NCBI RefSeq assembly: GCF_905475345.1
Contig: NC_066587.1
Span: forward strand, 18,491,558 to 18,555,557
Length of the DNA: 64,000 nt
Direction: 5' to 3'
DNA from: Vespula vulgaris
Lineage: Eukaryota; Arthropoda; Insecta; Hymenoptera; Vespidae
Shown: positions 1 through 14,646 of the stretch, piece after piece
Layout: each line of letters begins with the position of its first letter
Numbering within the stretch: the stretch's first letter is position 1
Notes under the pieces: model-generated
The model's database searches: none
Told to the model about the DNA's origin: nothing
Seen by the model: the letters and a program-made list of their open reading frames with translations, nothing else
Position numbers and translations under genes: made by a program

Positions 1-3000
1 CTCTCCCTCTCTTCTTGGCCAACTAGGCGCTCATTAATTTAAGATAACTCTGACGTTAGTACACCATACGTATGCCTAGAGCATCCTACATATATTATAT
101 TATATTTTATATATATATATACACACACATATACACGTACGTTTGTGCAGAATAGAAATGGCGCATGTCAAAACGATTCTCCCTTTCTCCAAATTTCGAT
201 TTTAGATCAATGAATAGTATCATTCATGTATATAGTCATAATATACTCGATTTGTTAATTATGTATGTATATATGTTCTACAAATATTTATACGTATACA
301 AATTATGTATATAATAAAAATAAACGAATTAATACGAGTATATAACGATTTTATATATGTATATATAATATCAATTATATATATTATTTATATCAACAAT
401 TTTTATTTCTGTTAAAATTGTAAAAAAAAAAAAAAAAGGAAGAAGAAAGATTTTTCCATAATTATTTATTAATTTTATTCAGATCTTAGACGTTACAAAT
501 CGAAGGTAAGAAATAGAATGAGAGTGTATCTCGACGTTGATACGATTAAACTTGAACGAACAAAGAACATATATACCTACATATATATACATATATATTG
601 TAAAAATACGTAAGTATGTGATCAAAGAGACGTGTGTGTTAAGAGGGATCTTTTTCATTATTTACGGCTTGGCAGAACTTTTGATATTGTATATCCCTTA
701 TTACATCTGTGCATGTGTATATATATATATGTATACGTACATATGCATATATACATATATATACTTATACTTTATCACTAAAACTTGAAAACTTTCGATA
801 AGACAAGATGAAACATATGTATATATATACATATATAAAGTTTTTTTTACTCGGATTCTGAAGTCACTTTCAACGAGATAAACAAATTGATAAGTCATTG
901 TTAATTGCAAGTTGTTCGTTTTAAGATCGATCATTAGCGTGTTAGACATAGAGTCTTTTAAAAATAGTATCTTGTAGTTGGAGTTCCGATTCGATCGGAA
1001 CCTTGGCCTCGTATAAACTTTAGGATCCATGCATATACATATATATCCATCGTTTAATGCTTATCGACATTGGCAATTAATCGTTTTATTTAAGATCGTC
1101 TTTCATTTGAATCCGTCCCTACGATTTCAATTACTTTTTCTTGACAATAACATTTGCATAATTCGCGGTCATTCTCATTTCTTAATATACTTTAATTATT
1201 CTACAATTTATTTCGAAACATTTCTTTCTGTCTGTACAATCAATCGATATTTTACTAAATATCAATTATAAATTATTCGTTTGTTTAGAACGCGATTTAT
1301 TATTATTTACTATTATTTACAGTCGAGAAAAGATCGGATAGGAATTCTTTGTTCGATTTGAATCGGAAGGAAAGAAAAAGTAGAACACAAAAATCGACTC
1401 ACCTATCACCATTTCACGAGTTTCAACTTAATTGTAGCAGCGTGATTAACGTTGTTCTCTTTCTCTCTATCTCTTTGTTTGCCTGCTTCTCTGTCTTTTC
1501 TTTCGTATTAATGATTACTCGTAAGACACAAAATCCGATGAAACGCCGGTGAACTCTCACGAAGATAAAATAAAAAGATAAAGAATCGCGATCGCGATCG
1601 CAAAAGAGAGCGATCTTTGCGCTTGAAGCGTCTCGCGCGGACTGATCGTCGAACTCTGGCGCTGCGCGCGCGACGTGACCCGTACAAAGGGGTAGAGAGG
1701 GGGTAAAGAGGGGGTAAGAGTAGGACAGGAGAAGGACAGGAGGAGGACAGGACGGAATAGATAGATAGATGGATGAGATAGATAGAGATAGATAGAGAGT
1801 TAGAGAGAGAGAGAGAGAGTGAGAGGAAAGTGGCTCACGTCAGGGACCGTGGAAATTTCCCCTTCTTTACCCTTTCAACCCCCACACCTCACGCCACCCT
1901 CATTCCATCTGCCAAACCTCCTTCTTTCAGAATAGAACGAAAAAAAGGAAAATAATAATTATGTATAAATCCTTTATAATGTCGTGTAACTTTGAACTCG
2001 CGTATTTATTTATATCGCGTATTTTTCATGGCTTTTTGAGAAATTTTCATATCGTCGATCTTTTTGTTCCCGACTGAAAATTAATTGTTACATCAATTTC
2101 GAAACTTTAATATAACCGTAATGATAGTTTATAATTATATTTAGTATAGTATTTAATTATAATAGTAGTAAAAGTAGTAAATACGATTTTTAGTTCGTAG
2201 ATTTTTATTTTTTTGGACCTTAACGAAAGTTAATTCAACAATAAGTTAGTAAAGATTTTTCTTATTTGTCATTTTTTTTTATTCGTCATTTATGTTATCG
2301 TTTTCGATTTTTTTCTATTTTATCTTTTCACAATTCTATACTACAAAGATCGATCGATTATCATATAAATAATACTCTTTGTTATGAAATAGAAAACAAA
2401 TATTGGTATCAAAAATGAAGTAAATTCAATTATATATAATTGTAACGATCGCAAGGAGCGTGGTTGGATGAACGACGATAGAGATTCAATGGATTCAGGG
2501 TCACACGGTTTCAGGAGTCGGCCGCTAAATTATTTCGGTTCCTTGCTAATTTCGTCGTGGTATTTCATGGCGTTCGCCATGACTCTGCACGAAGAGAGAC
2601 GCATTCGTTTTATTATATGTCATTCTTTGTCTTTCTCTTATTCTTTCTTTCGATAGACTTTCCATTTTAAATGATAAACCAAATCTTAAAAGAAACAATG
2701 AATTCTTACCTCAAATATATATTGAATATTATATAATTATATATTATAATTATTTATTGTATATATAAAACATTTTTTCATACTGTATATACAATAAATA
2801 TAGTATATTACATATATAATATGGAGCAAAAATTCCTAGATGATTTCAAAAATCACGTATACAAACTTTTTGTTTAGCCTGTATATAAATATATACATAT
2901 CTACATATATCAAGTAAATATTTTGTTGAGAGAAGACATAAGTATAAGAAATCAAATCTTAGAAGTCATAAATCGTATTTTGCTTTAGGGATCTTTCGTA

Positions 3001-3159
3001 AGATCGATCAAGCTCATGAATTTATCGATTTATCGGAATATCTACGAAGATCTATGAGAAAGAGAGAGAGGGAGAGAGAAAGAGAGAGAGAAAAACCGTT
3101 CGATTAAATCTCGTGCGTCACAACGATGATATAGTACTTACTTGTCGAATTGAAAGAAC

Positions 3160-3161
<2 letters not shown>

Positions 3162-3214
<53 letters not shown>

Positions 3215-3350
3215 CTTTAACGTGCCTGGAAGGAAGATGAAATCATCTTGTTCTTTCATTATCTGATACGTAGATAAGAACGTGCGTCAAAGGTGATATC
3301 GCTCTCATATCTTATCGATTTCTCCTCTGTCTCCGTTTCTGTCTATTTCT

Positions 3351-3397
<47 letters not shown>
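3162..3397. repeat. (CT)n and (AT)n microsatellites
   Basis: A pure CT tract of about 50 bases (about 3,162-3,211) and an AT tract of about 44 bases (about 3,354-3,397) lie 140 bases apart. Both are typical insect dinucleotide repeats with no coding potential. Confidence 0.95.
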
Positions 3398-3398
<1 letters not shown>

Positions 3399-5222
3399 TT
3401 CTATCTATCTTTATCTATCTATCTATCGTCATACGATTTCTCGATCATAATCGCATCTCGTAAATAATACATCTCTCTTAAAGCATGTTCTAAGAAGAAG
3501 GAAGAAAAAGAAAACGAAGAAGGAAGCTGTTTTATCTTTTACACAAGAGTTCAATGATCAACTATGAAACGTAACTTCGTGACGACTTTTCCAATGAAGA
3601 ATAATGTTATTTTTGTATTTTTTGATTTTCTTATATTTTATTTTTGCGTTCTCTCTTTTCTTTTCTCCTCTTTTTTCTTTTTCCTTTAGAACTGGGGTTA
3701 CGAAATGGAGATGTATGTTTTAAGAGAAAAGAAAAAGGAATAAATAATTGCCCTTTTCTCGATTTGTTCTAACCGATGACACAATACCTACTTCAAACAA
3801 TAGATACCTTCATAGACAATAGTTAATAAGCTACTAGAGGCTAGTTCGAAGTTTCAAAACTCGATAGTATAAAACGATGCGCTTGACCTGCTTTAACGTA
3901 CAGACTCTAGGTACGGTTTAGGAATAAAAGATGCCTGAGACGGATCAGATTCTAGACAAATTGGTTTACGTTTGTTTAGGTCGAAATAAATTTTACTAAG
4001 ATAAGTGATATGTATATAATATATATATATATATTATTTTATTAATATATTTTATTAATACGTATGCATTGTACTTTTAGAGAAATTATCTCGCATAGTA
4101 TAAGTAATAATAATTGTAAAAAAATTTACATATTTATATAGATATATGTATCGTGCAACTACATTAATTCATTACATATTTTTAGATATTCATAATTAAT
4201 CATTGAATTGAGTTCTGTTGTCGTAGGCGAAAGAATATTATATGTAAATTAAATTACATTACACCCGACAATTGAGTTTTTTAAAATTATATCAGATACG
4301 TATAAATATTAATAATGAATAATTAAAACGAGAGAGTATTGGTGTTATCGTTGAAATAGAACATTTTTAATCGACGACGACAAACCGAAGTATATATGAG
4401 AAATAAAAAAAAATATTAATTGGCTAACTTTCTTACTCGTTCATAGAATAACTAAACTATCGTAAAGAAAATATTTTAACGCCAAAGAATACTTAAAATC
4501 TTGCTTATACATATCTCGTAGAAGTCGTTTCATGCATATGTATATATATACCGTTTCGAAACTTTAGGAACACGAGAGTATGGGTTTTGTCGTGATATAA
4601 TAGAAATCTTTAAAGTGATTTACGCATAAATCTTGAAAAATGAAGACGCGTTAGTGTCAACTAACAAGCAAAATACAAATTTTCCATTGACTTCTCGCGA
4701 CGAAGATATCCAAACAGCCTTGAGACGCTTGAGAAGTTTTTCTAGCGGAGCAACCAACACACATTGGGTATTCGATATCGAGGTTAAAGAAACGATTCAT
4801 ACATCAAGGTCGTATTTCGAATGAAAGAAAAGAGAAAAAATTTTTTTAAATAAAAATTTCGGACTACGAGTGGTAAAAAAGTTCTTAGACAAAAATCAAT
4901 CGCACTATTTTCTTTTCTTTTTTTTTTTTCAGAAAATTTTTAATTTTTCTTTTCTCTTTCGAACTACAAGCCTGACTGAATGCTCGTAAGGTTTCGAAAA
5001 AGAATAATTATTGATATTTCTTTTTTTTTCTTTTTTTTTTCAAGTATGGATAATATCTGAATATGATAGTATCTATTATAAAATGAAATTTTTGGAAAAT
5101 TATTTCGATAGCGACATTTTCTATGCGATAGCAGTGCGCTTGTGAGCCCTGAAAGTCTATAAGCCGCCGAAGAGTATTTTTGTCCGTGGATATTATCGAT
5201 TGCATATACCCTGCTGCTCCAC

Positions 5223-5253
<31 letters not shown>

Positions 5254-7124
5254 CTCTCTCTTTCTCTCCCACCCACGTCTTTTCCTCTCCGACTTTTTTT
5301 CTTTCTTTTCCACGCTTTGTATACAGGCCTCCAAGACAGGCTCCAAGACAGACCGATCGACGTACTTACTCTCTTTAGTTTCAAAGATAACATGTGCGTT
5401 TCATAATTTCTTAGCATTACCATATGCTTTCATTTAATCTATACGAAATAATTATATATTTATGAGAGAGAAATAAAAATAGAAAGATAGAAAGATAGAT
5501 AGATAGAAAGAGAGGAGGGAGAGAAAACAAAGGCAAAAATTAAAAAAAGAAAAAAAAAAAAAAGAAAAATTCTTCACATTCCTCGATTTACGTAAATTCG
5601 TTTATGTAAACGAATCGACTGATACGAATCAAAGAATAACAAACGCAAAGAACTTACACGCGCACACGACGCACAGGCGCACGCAAAACGCACATTTATC
5701 GTTTTTCATGAATGAAAAATCATGAAGGTCAGAAAGAAAGAATTATAATTATAAAATATCGATCGATCATGCAATGTCGATAAAGCGATATCGGTATGAC
5801 CGATTCCCGTTGATCGAAATCGGTCGGAAGAGGCGACGATCTCTCGTTGGCTCGGTATCAAGCGTCGTACGAAAAGACGGCAGCCCTGTCCTCCTTTTTG
5901 TGCCTGTTCAAAAGATAATACTTGGATATTCCAGGCAGAAGAGAGTAAAAGCTTCTTTAGAGGAAGATCCACTGGAATTTCAGCGATTCGTTGCTACTTG
6001 ACCGCATCGCCGACCTATAAATAGTCGAAATAATCACGTGACCCTCTCGCATACCGGATTGCACACGTGGACATAAATAAATAGCACCTTTCAACCTTAC
6101 GTCGTACTTTCAAATTGCGATCGACGCCGATCGAGAGCCCTCCTCTTTTTCCTCCTCCTCCTCCTCCTCTTCTTTTTCCATCTCTTCTTCCACCTTCTTC
6201 TCTTCCTCATCTTCTCTCTTAACACTTCCCTTCCAACTCCTACCGCAGCTTCTATCGATGTTCAAAATTACGTCAATGCCTATCGATCTTCCCTTTAATC
6301 CTCCCCTCTCTACCAAACCTACCGAGTCGACTTTTAGTTCCTTTCTCATTCCATTGCAACGAACTAATTCAGAGATAGTTTCTCAATGAGATGGTTAGCT
6401 AACCGCAAAAATTCGTTTCGTTGACTCTGTGATTGAATCGTATACGAAGGATAAATTGTATTTTGAATACCTATTGTTTAATTGTTATAATGGTTGAATG
6501 GTTTTCTAGATCTATATTGGTTCTTTTATTGGATTTGTTATTTATTGATGGGATTCGATATTTATTTAAGGTGTTTTCGTTTAAAATACTTGCTGATGAT
6601 TCATATATAGATGTATGTATATATATACATACATATATATATATATCTTTTTGCTGTTAATCCATGAACATAGACATAAATAAAAATTTCTATTCTTCGT
6701 ATAGTTCGATAAAAATTCTTTCTCTTTCTTTTCTTAGCTCGTCTTCTAAGTTCTCATTTGAAAATCTTTAAAAGCTTTAAGCTTTCAGCTTTGATCCTAA
6801 TAGTTGCTAAAAGCGTCGTCCATCGACAGTCAAAATAAAAAGGATTATCGGATCTTTTTTCCAGATCTATTTTTTTTTAGTTATCACAGAAAGAGGATTA
6901 TCGTGCGGAGAACTCGATATCAATATGAATCGTCGTCGAAGAATATTTTATTTTTTCCTTGGTACCTATATCATTTTTTCTTTTTTTTTTTTTAGTTTAA
7001 TCGTCGAATGATCGATAAAATATAATATCTATCGCTATTCAGTCATCCCGAGATCGAAGGGGGGAGCGTCTCGCAAAGTGAAGATTACACTTTGAGAATG
7101 AAGAACCTAACGGCAACTTGGCAC

Positions 7125-7137
7125 CAAAATGGCGGAG
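7125..7137 (+). promoter_or_regulatory. YY1/Pho-like ATGGCGG element
   Basis: The string CAAAATGGCGGAG matches the AAnATGGCG core bound by YY1-family factors, which in animals often lies just downstream of transcription starts. It sits in a CpG-bearing islet about 530 bases before two perfect CRE sites. No downstream coding exon was found, so its function is unproven. Confidence 0.3.
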
Positions 7138-7660
7138 GTATAGAGGGTCGAAGGTGGCACGCGTTTCACGGCTAGAACCAGTGGCGTAAAACGATCTCTT
7201 CGACGTCGTATTTGTCGCGAGACAAAAGCAAAAAACAAAATAATAATTTATCTTTCTTCTTCGATCGATTTAAAATTAAACAAATTTTGTAATCCTTTCC
7301 AAATACATTTCTTTCTTTTCTTATAATCCCCTTTAAAGATTTTGATTCGCGATGAGATTAAAAAATTGGAATCTGCCAGAAATAAATGCTCGTAATGATC
7401 ATGCTTTTCTTGTAAAAAAAAAATATTTAATTTAAAGAACAAGTCGATCACGAGGTCGATAAATCGACGTGTTTTTTGAAATGTAAATCTGAATATGAAG
7501 TGGTTGGAAATTTATTGATTACCTACGCCTTTGAACCTTGCCACTTTGAACCCGCAACTTCTCTCTCTCTCTCTCTGTCCTTCTCTCTTTCTCTTTATCT
7601 CTATCTCTATCTTCGTCTCTCCTTCCTTTTTTTCTCACCCCCCAGAAGTACACCCCCGAA

Positions 7661-7712
7661 TGACGTCATAGGAAAACGGCGTGGCGCCAGCGCAGCCCTC
7701 GGACTGACGTCA
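7661..7712. promoter_or_regulatory. Paired CRE (TGACGTCA) sites
   Basis: Two perfect palindromic 8-mers TGACGTCA occur at 7,661-7,668 and 7,705-7,712, 44 bases apart, in a short GC-richer stretch that also carries GGCGCC. TGACGTCA is the consensus full CRE bound by CREB/ATF bZIP dimers. A third copy lies at 8,663-8,670. The sequence match is direct. Regulation of any particular gene is inference. Confidence 0.5.
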
Positions 7713-8662
7713 ACTCGCACCGATTCTACTACTATTCTCTGCTAGCTACGAAACGAAGCCCGTTGGCCCGGCAACTTTCGCAAACTTTCCTTCGTATGTT
7801 TATCTGTGTACACTATTACTATTACATAATATATAGAAAATAGGTGGATAATAATGGATAAAGCGTAGACAATGGCAATTACTTAAATCGTGCTCGAATA
7901 ATTTTGTCGCGTTGTAACGATCGATTCGTTCGATTCCATCCTTTCTTTTTCCTCTTTTGAATATTTTCTTTTCATCGTCATTTTCATTCTATTCGCTCTC
8001 TTTATCGAATTTTGAGAAAAAAATTGTTTGATTTTAAGAATGAACTTTATGCCGAAATCTTTTATTATTATTTATTATATAATTTTATCATAGATAATTT
8101 TCATGGCAGCTCTGTTTTCGTGTAGATTATATAAAATATTATATAAAAATATATAGAAGTAAGAAAAAAATTAGAGAGAGAGAGAGAGAGAGAGAAAGAA
8201 CGAATATCATTTATTATAAAAATATGTCAAATATATCGTGACGGTTTAATGGGCATAAATTTTTCACACAAATTAATCGAAAAAAAAAGAGCCAAGAACT
8301 AAGATAAAAGAGATATTTTTAATATACTTCTTCTTCGATAACGACACGTGTTCGCTATTACAAACACTCTAAATGAATGTGTTCAACTTGTAAATCAAAT
8401 TTATTGGAATTTCCGATACTACATCATAAGTTATAACAATAACTTTAAAACTTTTCCTGTATACATATTTACATACTTATTAGAGTACATAGATGTATAA
8501 ACTTATTATATACACACATACACACGTATACACACGTATATCTGTTCTCGTTTACGTCTCTACGTTGGGCTTACGTCCACAGGCCGTTATCTATACGATT
8601 CATTGTCAGCGATGCGTAGCAACGAGCTTATGGACGGATCTCTCTTTTTATTGTCGCGAGAA

Positions 8663-8670
8663 TGACGTCA
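8663..8670. promoter_or_regulatory. CRE (TGACGTCA) site
   Basis: A third perfect TGACGTCA, about 0.95 kb downstream of the pair near 7.7 kb. It lies in a CpG-bearing stretch (about 8,550-8,740) that contrasts with the AT-rich flanks. Confidence 0.4.
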
Positions 8671-11176
8671 ATGCTCTCTAATCTTGGCACTCACTTCCGA
8701 AAATTATAATGCCCGCATCGGTGTGGCCTCTGCGATGTTCATCGGCTCTGCTTCTGAATGATTATTCGTTTCCTGATTTCGACCCTCACATCTTTTTCGA
8801 GTGATACGACCGTTCCATATTTTATATACATATATCTATCTATATACATACGTACATACATATATATACACATTTTTGTACACGTGTGTGTGGATATATA
8901 CATATGTAGATATACGTATCTATATCTAAATATTCAAAAGGGAATTTTCTGGTATTAGTTTGCTCTCGAGATATCAACGAGCTTTTGAAAGAAGGAAATA
9001 TTATGTCTTTCAATGTTACTATGCCGATTGGAAGAGGAGACCCTTCTTTTACTTATATCCTCTAAGATACGAGTATTCAAACGTTATATTTAGTCAGATA
9101 TCTTCCATGTGACGTTAATAATATTATTTTCTTATTTATCTCTTTGTTTACGATATATTTACTTTTCGTTCGTCCACATTGATTAGATGTATATATGTAT
9201 GTACATATGTACGTAGATCTTATTCAGATTGGATCTACTATTGCATAATCCTCGATTTCTCGAGACGTTGTCCGACGAATCTCTTGGCTACGTCTCAAAT
9301 ATGAACAAAAGCGATTGCCCGGAGAGCTCTGACGACGATCGATAAAAAATCGTAATAATATTTACATTGTTATATCGAAATAAATCAAAATAATAAAAAT
9401 TGAACGAAGGAAATGAAATGAAAGTGTGTGTGTGTGTGTGTGTATGCGTGTGTACACTCTCTACTAACTTAATATAAATTAATTTGTAATGTTATTACTT
9501 GCGTCATCCGTTTCGAATTTTTTTTTTTAATGACGCAAACCCTAATGGGTCGTAACGGGTTGAAGCACATAGCGTTGCAACGTTAGAAGCGTCATCGTAC
9601 CAAAGTTTCCTTTATCGATTCGAACGAAGCCGACGACGTTTAGCTAGAGTCGAGGAAGATTACGTAACTGGTCTAAACCAAGGTCGAAGGGTAAAACAAC
9701 GAGAGCTCTTTGCAATCGGAAGGTCTCCTTTTCCTCTCTCATATATGCAATTATTTTAATGCAAATTATGTATCTCATTTTTTTTCTCTTCCTTTTTCTT
9801 CATTTTTTTTTTCTAACGAAAAAAAATCGACGAATCTTTAAAATTACGTAAAAAGGACAATGGCGATTTTAATATAAAGTTATGGTTTTTTTTTTTTTTA
9901 GAAATATTATTTTAACTTTATTATAGATGTATATGCAGTAAATGTTATGAAATATGTGTCGTAATATATATTGTGTCAAAATTTTTCTTTCCTTTCTTTT
10001 TTTTATTCAATTAATTATTTTCTATCTTAATTTTTACATGCATTAGAAAAGAATAGAAAAGAAGGCAAAGTCGTTTAATTATTTGATTCATAATAAGATA
10101 TTTATTAACATTATTATAAATAACATAAACGTTATCTGACAATAAGTATGAAATATTTAGCATTGTACATAGATCGTCGAGCGGTTATATAAATTTTGCT
10201 ATAAAAAAAACTATTTGTAAGAATTTCAATCTATATTCGTTATTTCTATTACATCTTGTTTATTCGTACTTGAGTACCTATAATGCAGCGTGTCGTTATG
10301 TCGCATTCTATGCTTCTTTAACGCGCGAGTCCAATTATAATATATTTATGAGAATAAAACATTTTTGTGTTTGGTATGTAAGTATATGTTTTTAAACATA
10401 TTTCTAAATATTTCTAATATTATGTATATCCCTTTTGTCGTTGTTACATCTTTCGATTAATCTATATGAAAAACTAATTGTAATCGTTGCCACGACGTGC
10501 AGCATTTTGTTTTTTCTTCTTCTTCTTTTTTTTTACGTTTTTTCTTTTTATATATGTATATTCGTATAATAAATTAATACTAAAAATTGCCTTATATATT
10601 AGCGACAGGTCAAAAATGTAATATTTCGATTAAACGTCCAATGAAAAATATTTTTGACTCGTCCACGATCCTCTAACGAGTGTATAGAAAACGCGAGGAT
10701 AAATAAATAAGGGAATATAAAAAAGAAAAAAAAAAGTTGAAATTTTAATATAATAAAAATCCCACAATGATATTCCCCACTTTCGTCGTTAAGTTGCCAC
10801 GTTCGACGATATTATTTAACAATTTAATTTTATCGTACAAATTTTTCCTTCCAAATCGATGCCAAGGACCGCCGATATCATTGATGTTGCTGACACCAGT
10901 GATTCAGGTCGATTATTATAATTACGATCGGTCGAACGTTGCATTAGATGTATCCTGCGCGTTCCCCCTCTAACATTCTTATTACACGCACGCACACGTA
11001 CATATGTATGTAATGTATCGGATATGAAATAAATAGATATGCGAATGATATGTATGTATGTTTTCGAATTGACGATACGATTTGAAATGATAATAATAAT
11101 AATAATAATAATAACAATAAATTATATTTTGTCATTTTTTGTTGCATCTTTTTTCGAATAATTTGTTCAATTGATT

Positions 11177-11215
<39 letters not shown>

Positions 11216-11219
11216 GTAT
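11177..11219. repeat. (TA)n followed by (TATG)n
   Basis: About 28 bases of TA repeat run into four or five TATG units. The tract lies about 270 bases beyond the stop codon of the minus-strand muscle-like gene, so it may fall in its 3'UTR or just past it. Confidence 0.9.
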
Positions 11220-11436
11220 ATGCATATATGTATATATAATATATTCGATTACTTAACACGTTTGAATCGATTAAAATCGTATCGTAAAGTCTTATTAATT
11301 ATGTCAGGAAGAACGATGATATATGCTGAGAGAAAATATGTTAATCGTAGCACAAAATAAAAAGTGAATATTACGGTAATAAAGGAACATGATCCGGCGT
11401 ACAGGGTGTTATTCGCGATAGAAGATAGGAAACGAC

Positions 11437-11468
<32 letters not shown>

Positions 11469-11489
11469 GGAATAGAAGAAAGAGAAAAA

Positions 11490-11894
11490 TTAGGCTTCTT
11501 CGTCAGGCCATTCAAAGTTCTCCTCGACGATGGCAGTACCTCCACTGGGTACAGGTCGAGATTGTCCATCTGGTTCCTCGACGAAAGGATCCATGGAAAT
11601 ATCTTCGACTTCGTACTCTACCACATTTTCTTCTTCGATCTAAAAAATAAGTAGAAACGATACGAGTAAATTAAATATAATCTAATAGATCTATAATTGA
11701 TCTATAGCAAGAGAAATATTTTGTTGTTGTTAATTTATGACGGTTCAACTCGACCGATGATACGATATGATGATATATCATGATGTAAAAAATAAACAAA
11801 AATTTTTATGAATCTTAATAAAAAAAAAAAGAAAATTGATTATTTATTATAAAACATATTATGACAGAAAAATTAAAATAAAATATATATATAT

Positions 11895-11938
<44 letters not shown>

Positions 11939-14612
11939 CATGATTATATTTCATTATTATATTGACATGCGTCATAGATCATTATAATGTCCGTATAAAA
12001 AATTTAGGACACGTCGGTTTAGATCGTAGAAAAAAGTTCTTAGTACTTTTTTTCTTTTCCATTTTTTTCTTTTTATTTTATCTTTTTTACCTTCGTATCC
12101 TCGTCCGTCGGCGGAAGCTCGTACGGTTTCTCCTCCATCTCTTGATCAGTTATCTCGGTAAAAAGTTGATCCTCGCGTGAATAATCGGCATCCTTTTTAT
12201 CATCGCTAATGCCAAGCGACACTTCAGCCAATCGTTCTTCTCTTTCCTGCCTCTGACGAACCTCCTCTGCGCGTTCCTCGATAAGCATCCTCTCTTCTTC
12301 CTCCATTAGGGCACGAAGCTTTTCAGCATTGATTTGTCTGAACAAGAGGAAAAGTTCGTGAAAAATAGGAAGAAAAAAAAAATTCAATCCGATGCAATTT
12401 CTATGTCCAGTTCTTCAGAGACGTATCTAGCGTAAAGAGTGCCTAGGGCAAACGTAGACCCTTCTCCCTTCTCCGCATTCACTTCATACCAATCGTTATT
12501 TTTCCTTTTTTGTTAGGACTTCGTTCTCCTCAATTACAAGTCTTATCACGTTTTCTCCAAATTAATTAATTTTCTTCGAAAAAAAAGAAAAAAAGAAAGA
12601 AAGAAGGTACTATTGCTTTCAGCTCTTTTTCATCGTGGTCTCTTGGCATTGCACGTTTTATTTGCCTCATCTTAGATACGCCTCTGCTTTTCTTTTTCTT
12701 TCTCTTTCTGTTTTTCTTTCTCTTTTTCTTTGTCTTTCTCTTTCTCACCTTTCAGCTTCTTCCAAACGAATGATCTCAGTACGTTCCTTTTCTAATTTTT
12801 CTTCCTCAATTTTCCTTTCTGCTTCTGCCCTCTCTACCTCAAGGATCTCATCAAGATGAGCTTTTCGATCCAAATCAATCTGCAAAGCCTCCCATGCTTT
12901 TTCTTCCTCCATCTCATACTTTGTTAGTTGTATCTCCACAGCCTGTTTCTTCTCTTCTTCGGTTCTATAGAATATTAAAAATTAAATGAATAGATATGTT
13001 AGAAGTTTTTTTTTTTTATTTGTTATGTATCGTTGAATTTTTTTTTATTTTTTTGTAAGATTCGCCAGTAATAGTCTATTACCTGGATTCTTCGGCAACT
13101 TTCAACAAATATTCTTCGGCTCTTTTTGCAGCATCTTGTCTGTTTTGTTTCACTGAAAGAATTTTCTTGATTGTACTCAATTTTTTCTTTTTCTTTTTTT
13201 TTGGTCTAACTAAAAATCTTATTATTTATATATAAAAATATATACGTATATTTTTTTATAAAACTTTCATAATTATAAAATATATATATATATATGTATA
13301 TATAATTTGTACATTGATTTTTATTAACTTTTATACATATATATTTTTATCAATTTTATACAAAATAAAATTTTTTGTATATAATAAATAATATATATTA
13401 TATGACTATACATATATTAGGTCTTAGACACATAGGTACAAACATATCTCAAAATTCGACGTGACGAAAGATAATAAATCATCTCAAAGATGCAATTTCA
13501 AACACAACAAAGGATATTATCTTACTTTTGGTAGACTCGAGACATTGATTATATTATATTATATATATATATATGTATCAATATCAATAGTATGCAAGAC
13601 ATATCGAATCGTGCAAAAGTTAACATAGAATAAAAAAATTGTTTGAATTCTTGTGTTTTTCGATATCTAATGATATTTATTTATAGACCAAATCGAGAGA
13701 TTTATAACCTACCCTCTTCCGTTTCACCCTCTGGTTGATCCTTTTCACTTACAAGTTCGGTATTCTCTGTCGTAGGAGTAGCTTCGATAATCTCTGCTTC
13801 TTCAACAGATTTTGTTTCAACTTCTTGTGCAATTTCCGGTTTCGATTCTTCTACAATCTCTGCTGTATCTATCGCAGCAGTTTCTACCGTTGGTTCTATT
13901 TTTGATTCTACCGTTGACTCTACTTTCGGTTCTATCGTTGCTTTCTCTTCTGTTTTTTCTTCAGAAAGATTTTCTGATTCTTGAACCTTTGCAACTTCTA
14001 TTTCGACTGGCACCTCTTTCGATGGTTCCTCTTTAGGAGGTTCCTCTACGATTTCTAGTTGCTTTTGAGTAGATTCCAAAGATTCTGTAGTAGCTACCTC
14101 CTCCTCTACTTTTTCTTCTTTTTCCTTCGCGGGTTCTGCTAACAATTCTTCAGACTCTTTTGAAGGTTCCTTCACCGGTATTTCCTTTACTTTGGGTGTT
14201 TCCACTTTGGTTTCAACTTTCTTCTCTACTTCCACTTGCTTTGATTTCTTAATCTTTGATTCCTTGGCCAGTTTAGCTTTTGGTTTAACTTCCTCCTTTA
14301 TCGGTTCTTCTACTAAAGCTTTCTTCTCTTCTATCAGAGTTTCTTTCTCTTCTGCTATAACTTTCTTCTCTTCTACCACAGTTACTTTCTCTTCTGCTAC
14401 GGCTTTCGTCTCTTCTGCTACAGTTTTCTTCTCTTCCGGTACGGTTATCTTTTCTTCGGGTAAATTCGTCTTCTTTTCTGCGACATTTGTCTTCTCTTCC
14501 AGTATTGGTTTCACTTCTACGAGTATACAGGGAGTCCGCGTAGGAAAACGTAGGTATATATGTATTAAAGGGATATTATCAGGTATGAAATATATATATA
14601 TATATATATTTC

Positions 14613-14646
<34 letters not shown>

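Larger units (their letters stand above)
1..11489. other. AT-rich region without a supported gene
   Basis: I see no exon series here that can be joined in frame. Open frames are short and mostly translate microsatellite sequence. The region contains TATA/CT/GA simple repeats and a few islets of higher CpG: around 1,600-1,700 (nested CGATCG and GCGCGC), 7,060-7,220, 7,650-7,760 and 8,550-8,700. These may be promoters or 5' non-coding exons of a gene outside the window. That is inference only. Confidence 0.6.

Noticed and set aside
4633..4824. Plus-strand 63-residue frame containing RDEDIQTALRRLRSFSSG
   Set aside because: The peptide looks mildly protein-like, but there is no clear acceptor or donor, no partner exon and no recognised family.
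6110..6349. Minus-strand Glu-rich open frame (79 residues)
   Set aside because: It is driven by a CTC/CTT triplet patch, with no splice partners or protein-like flanks.
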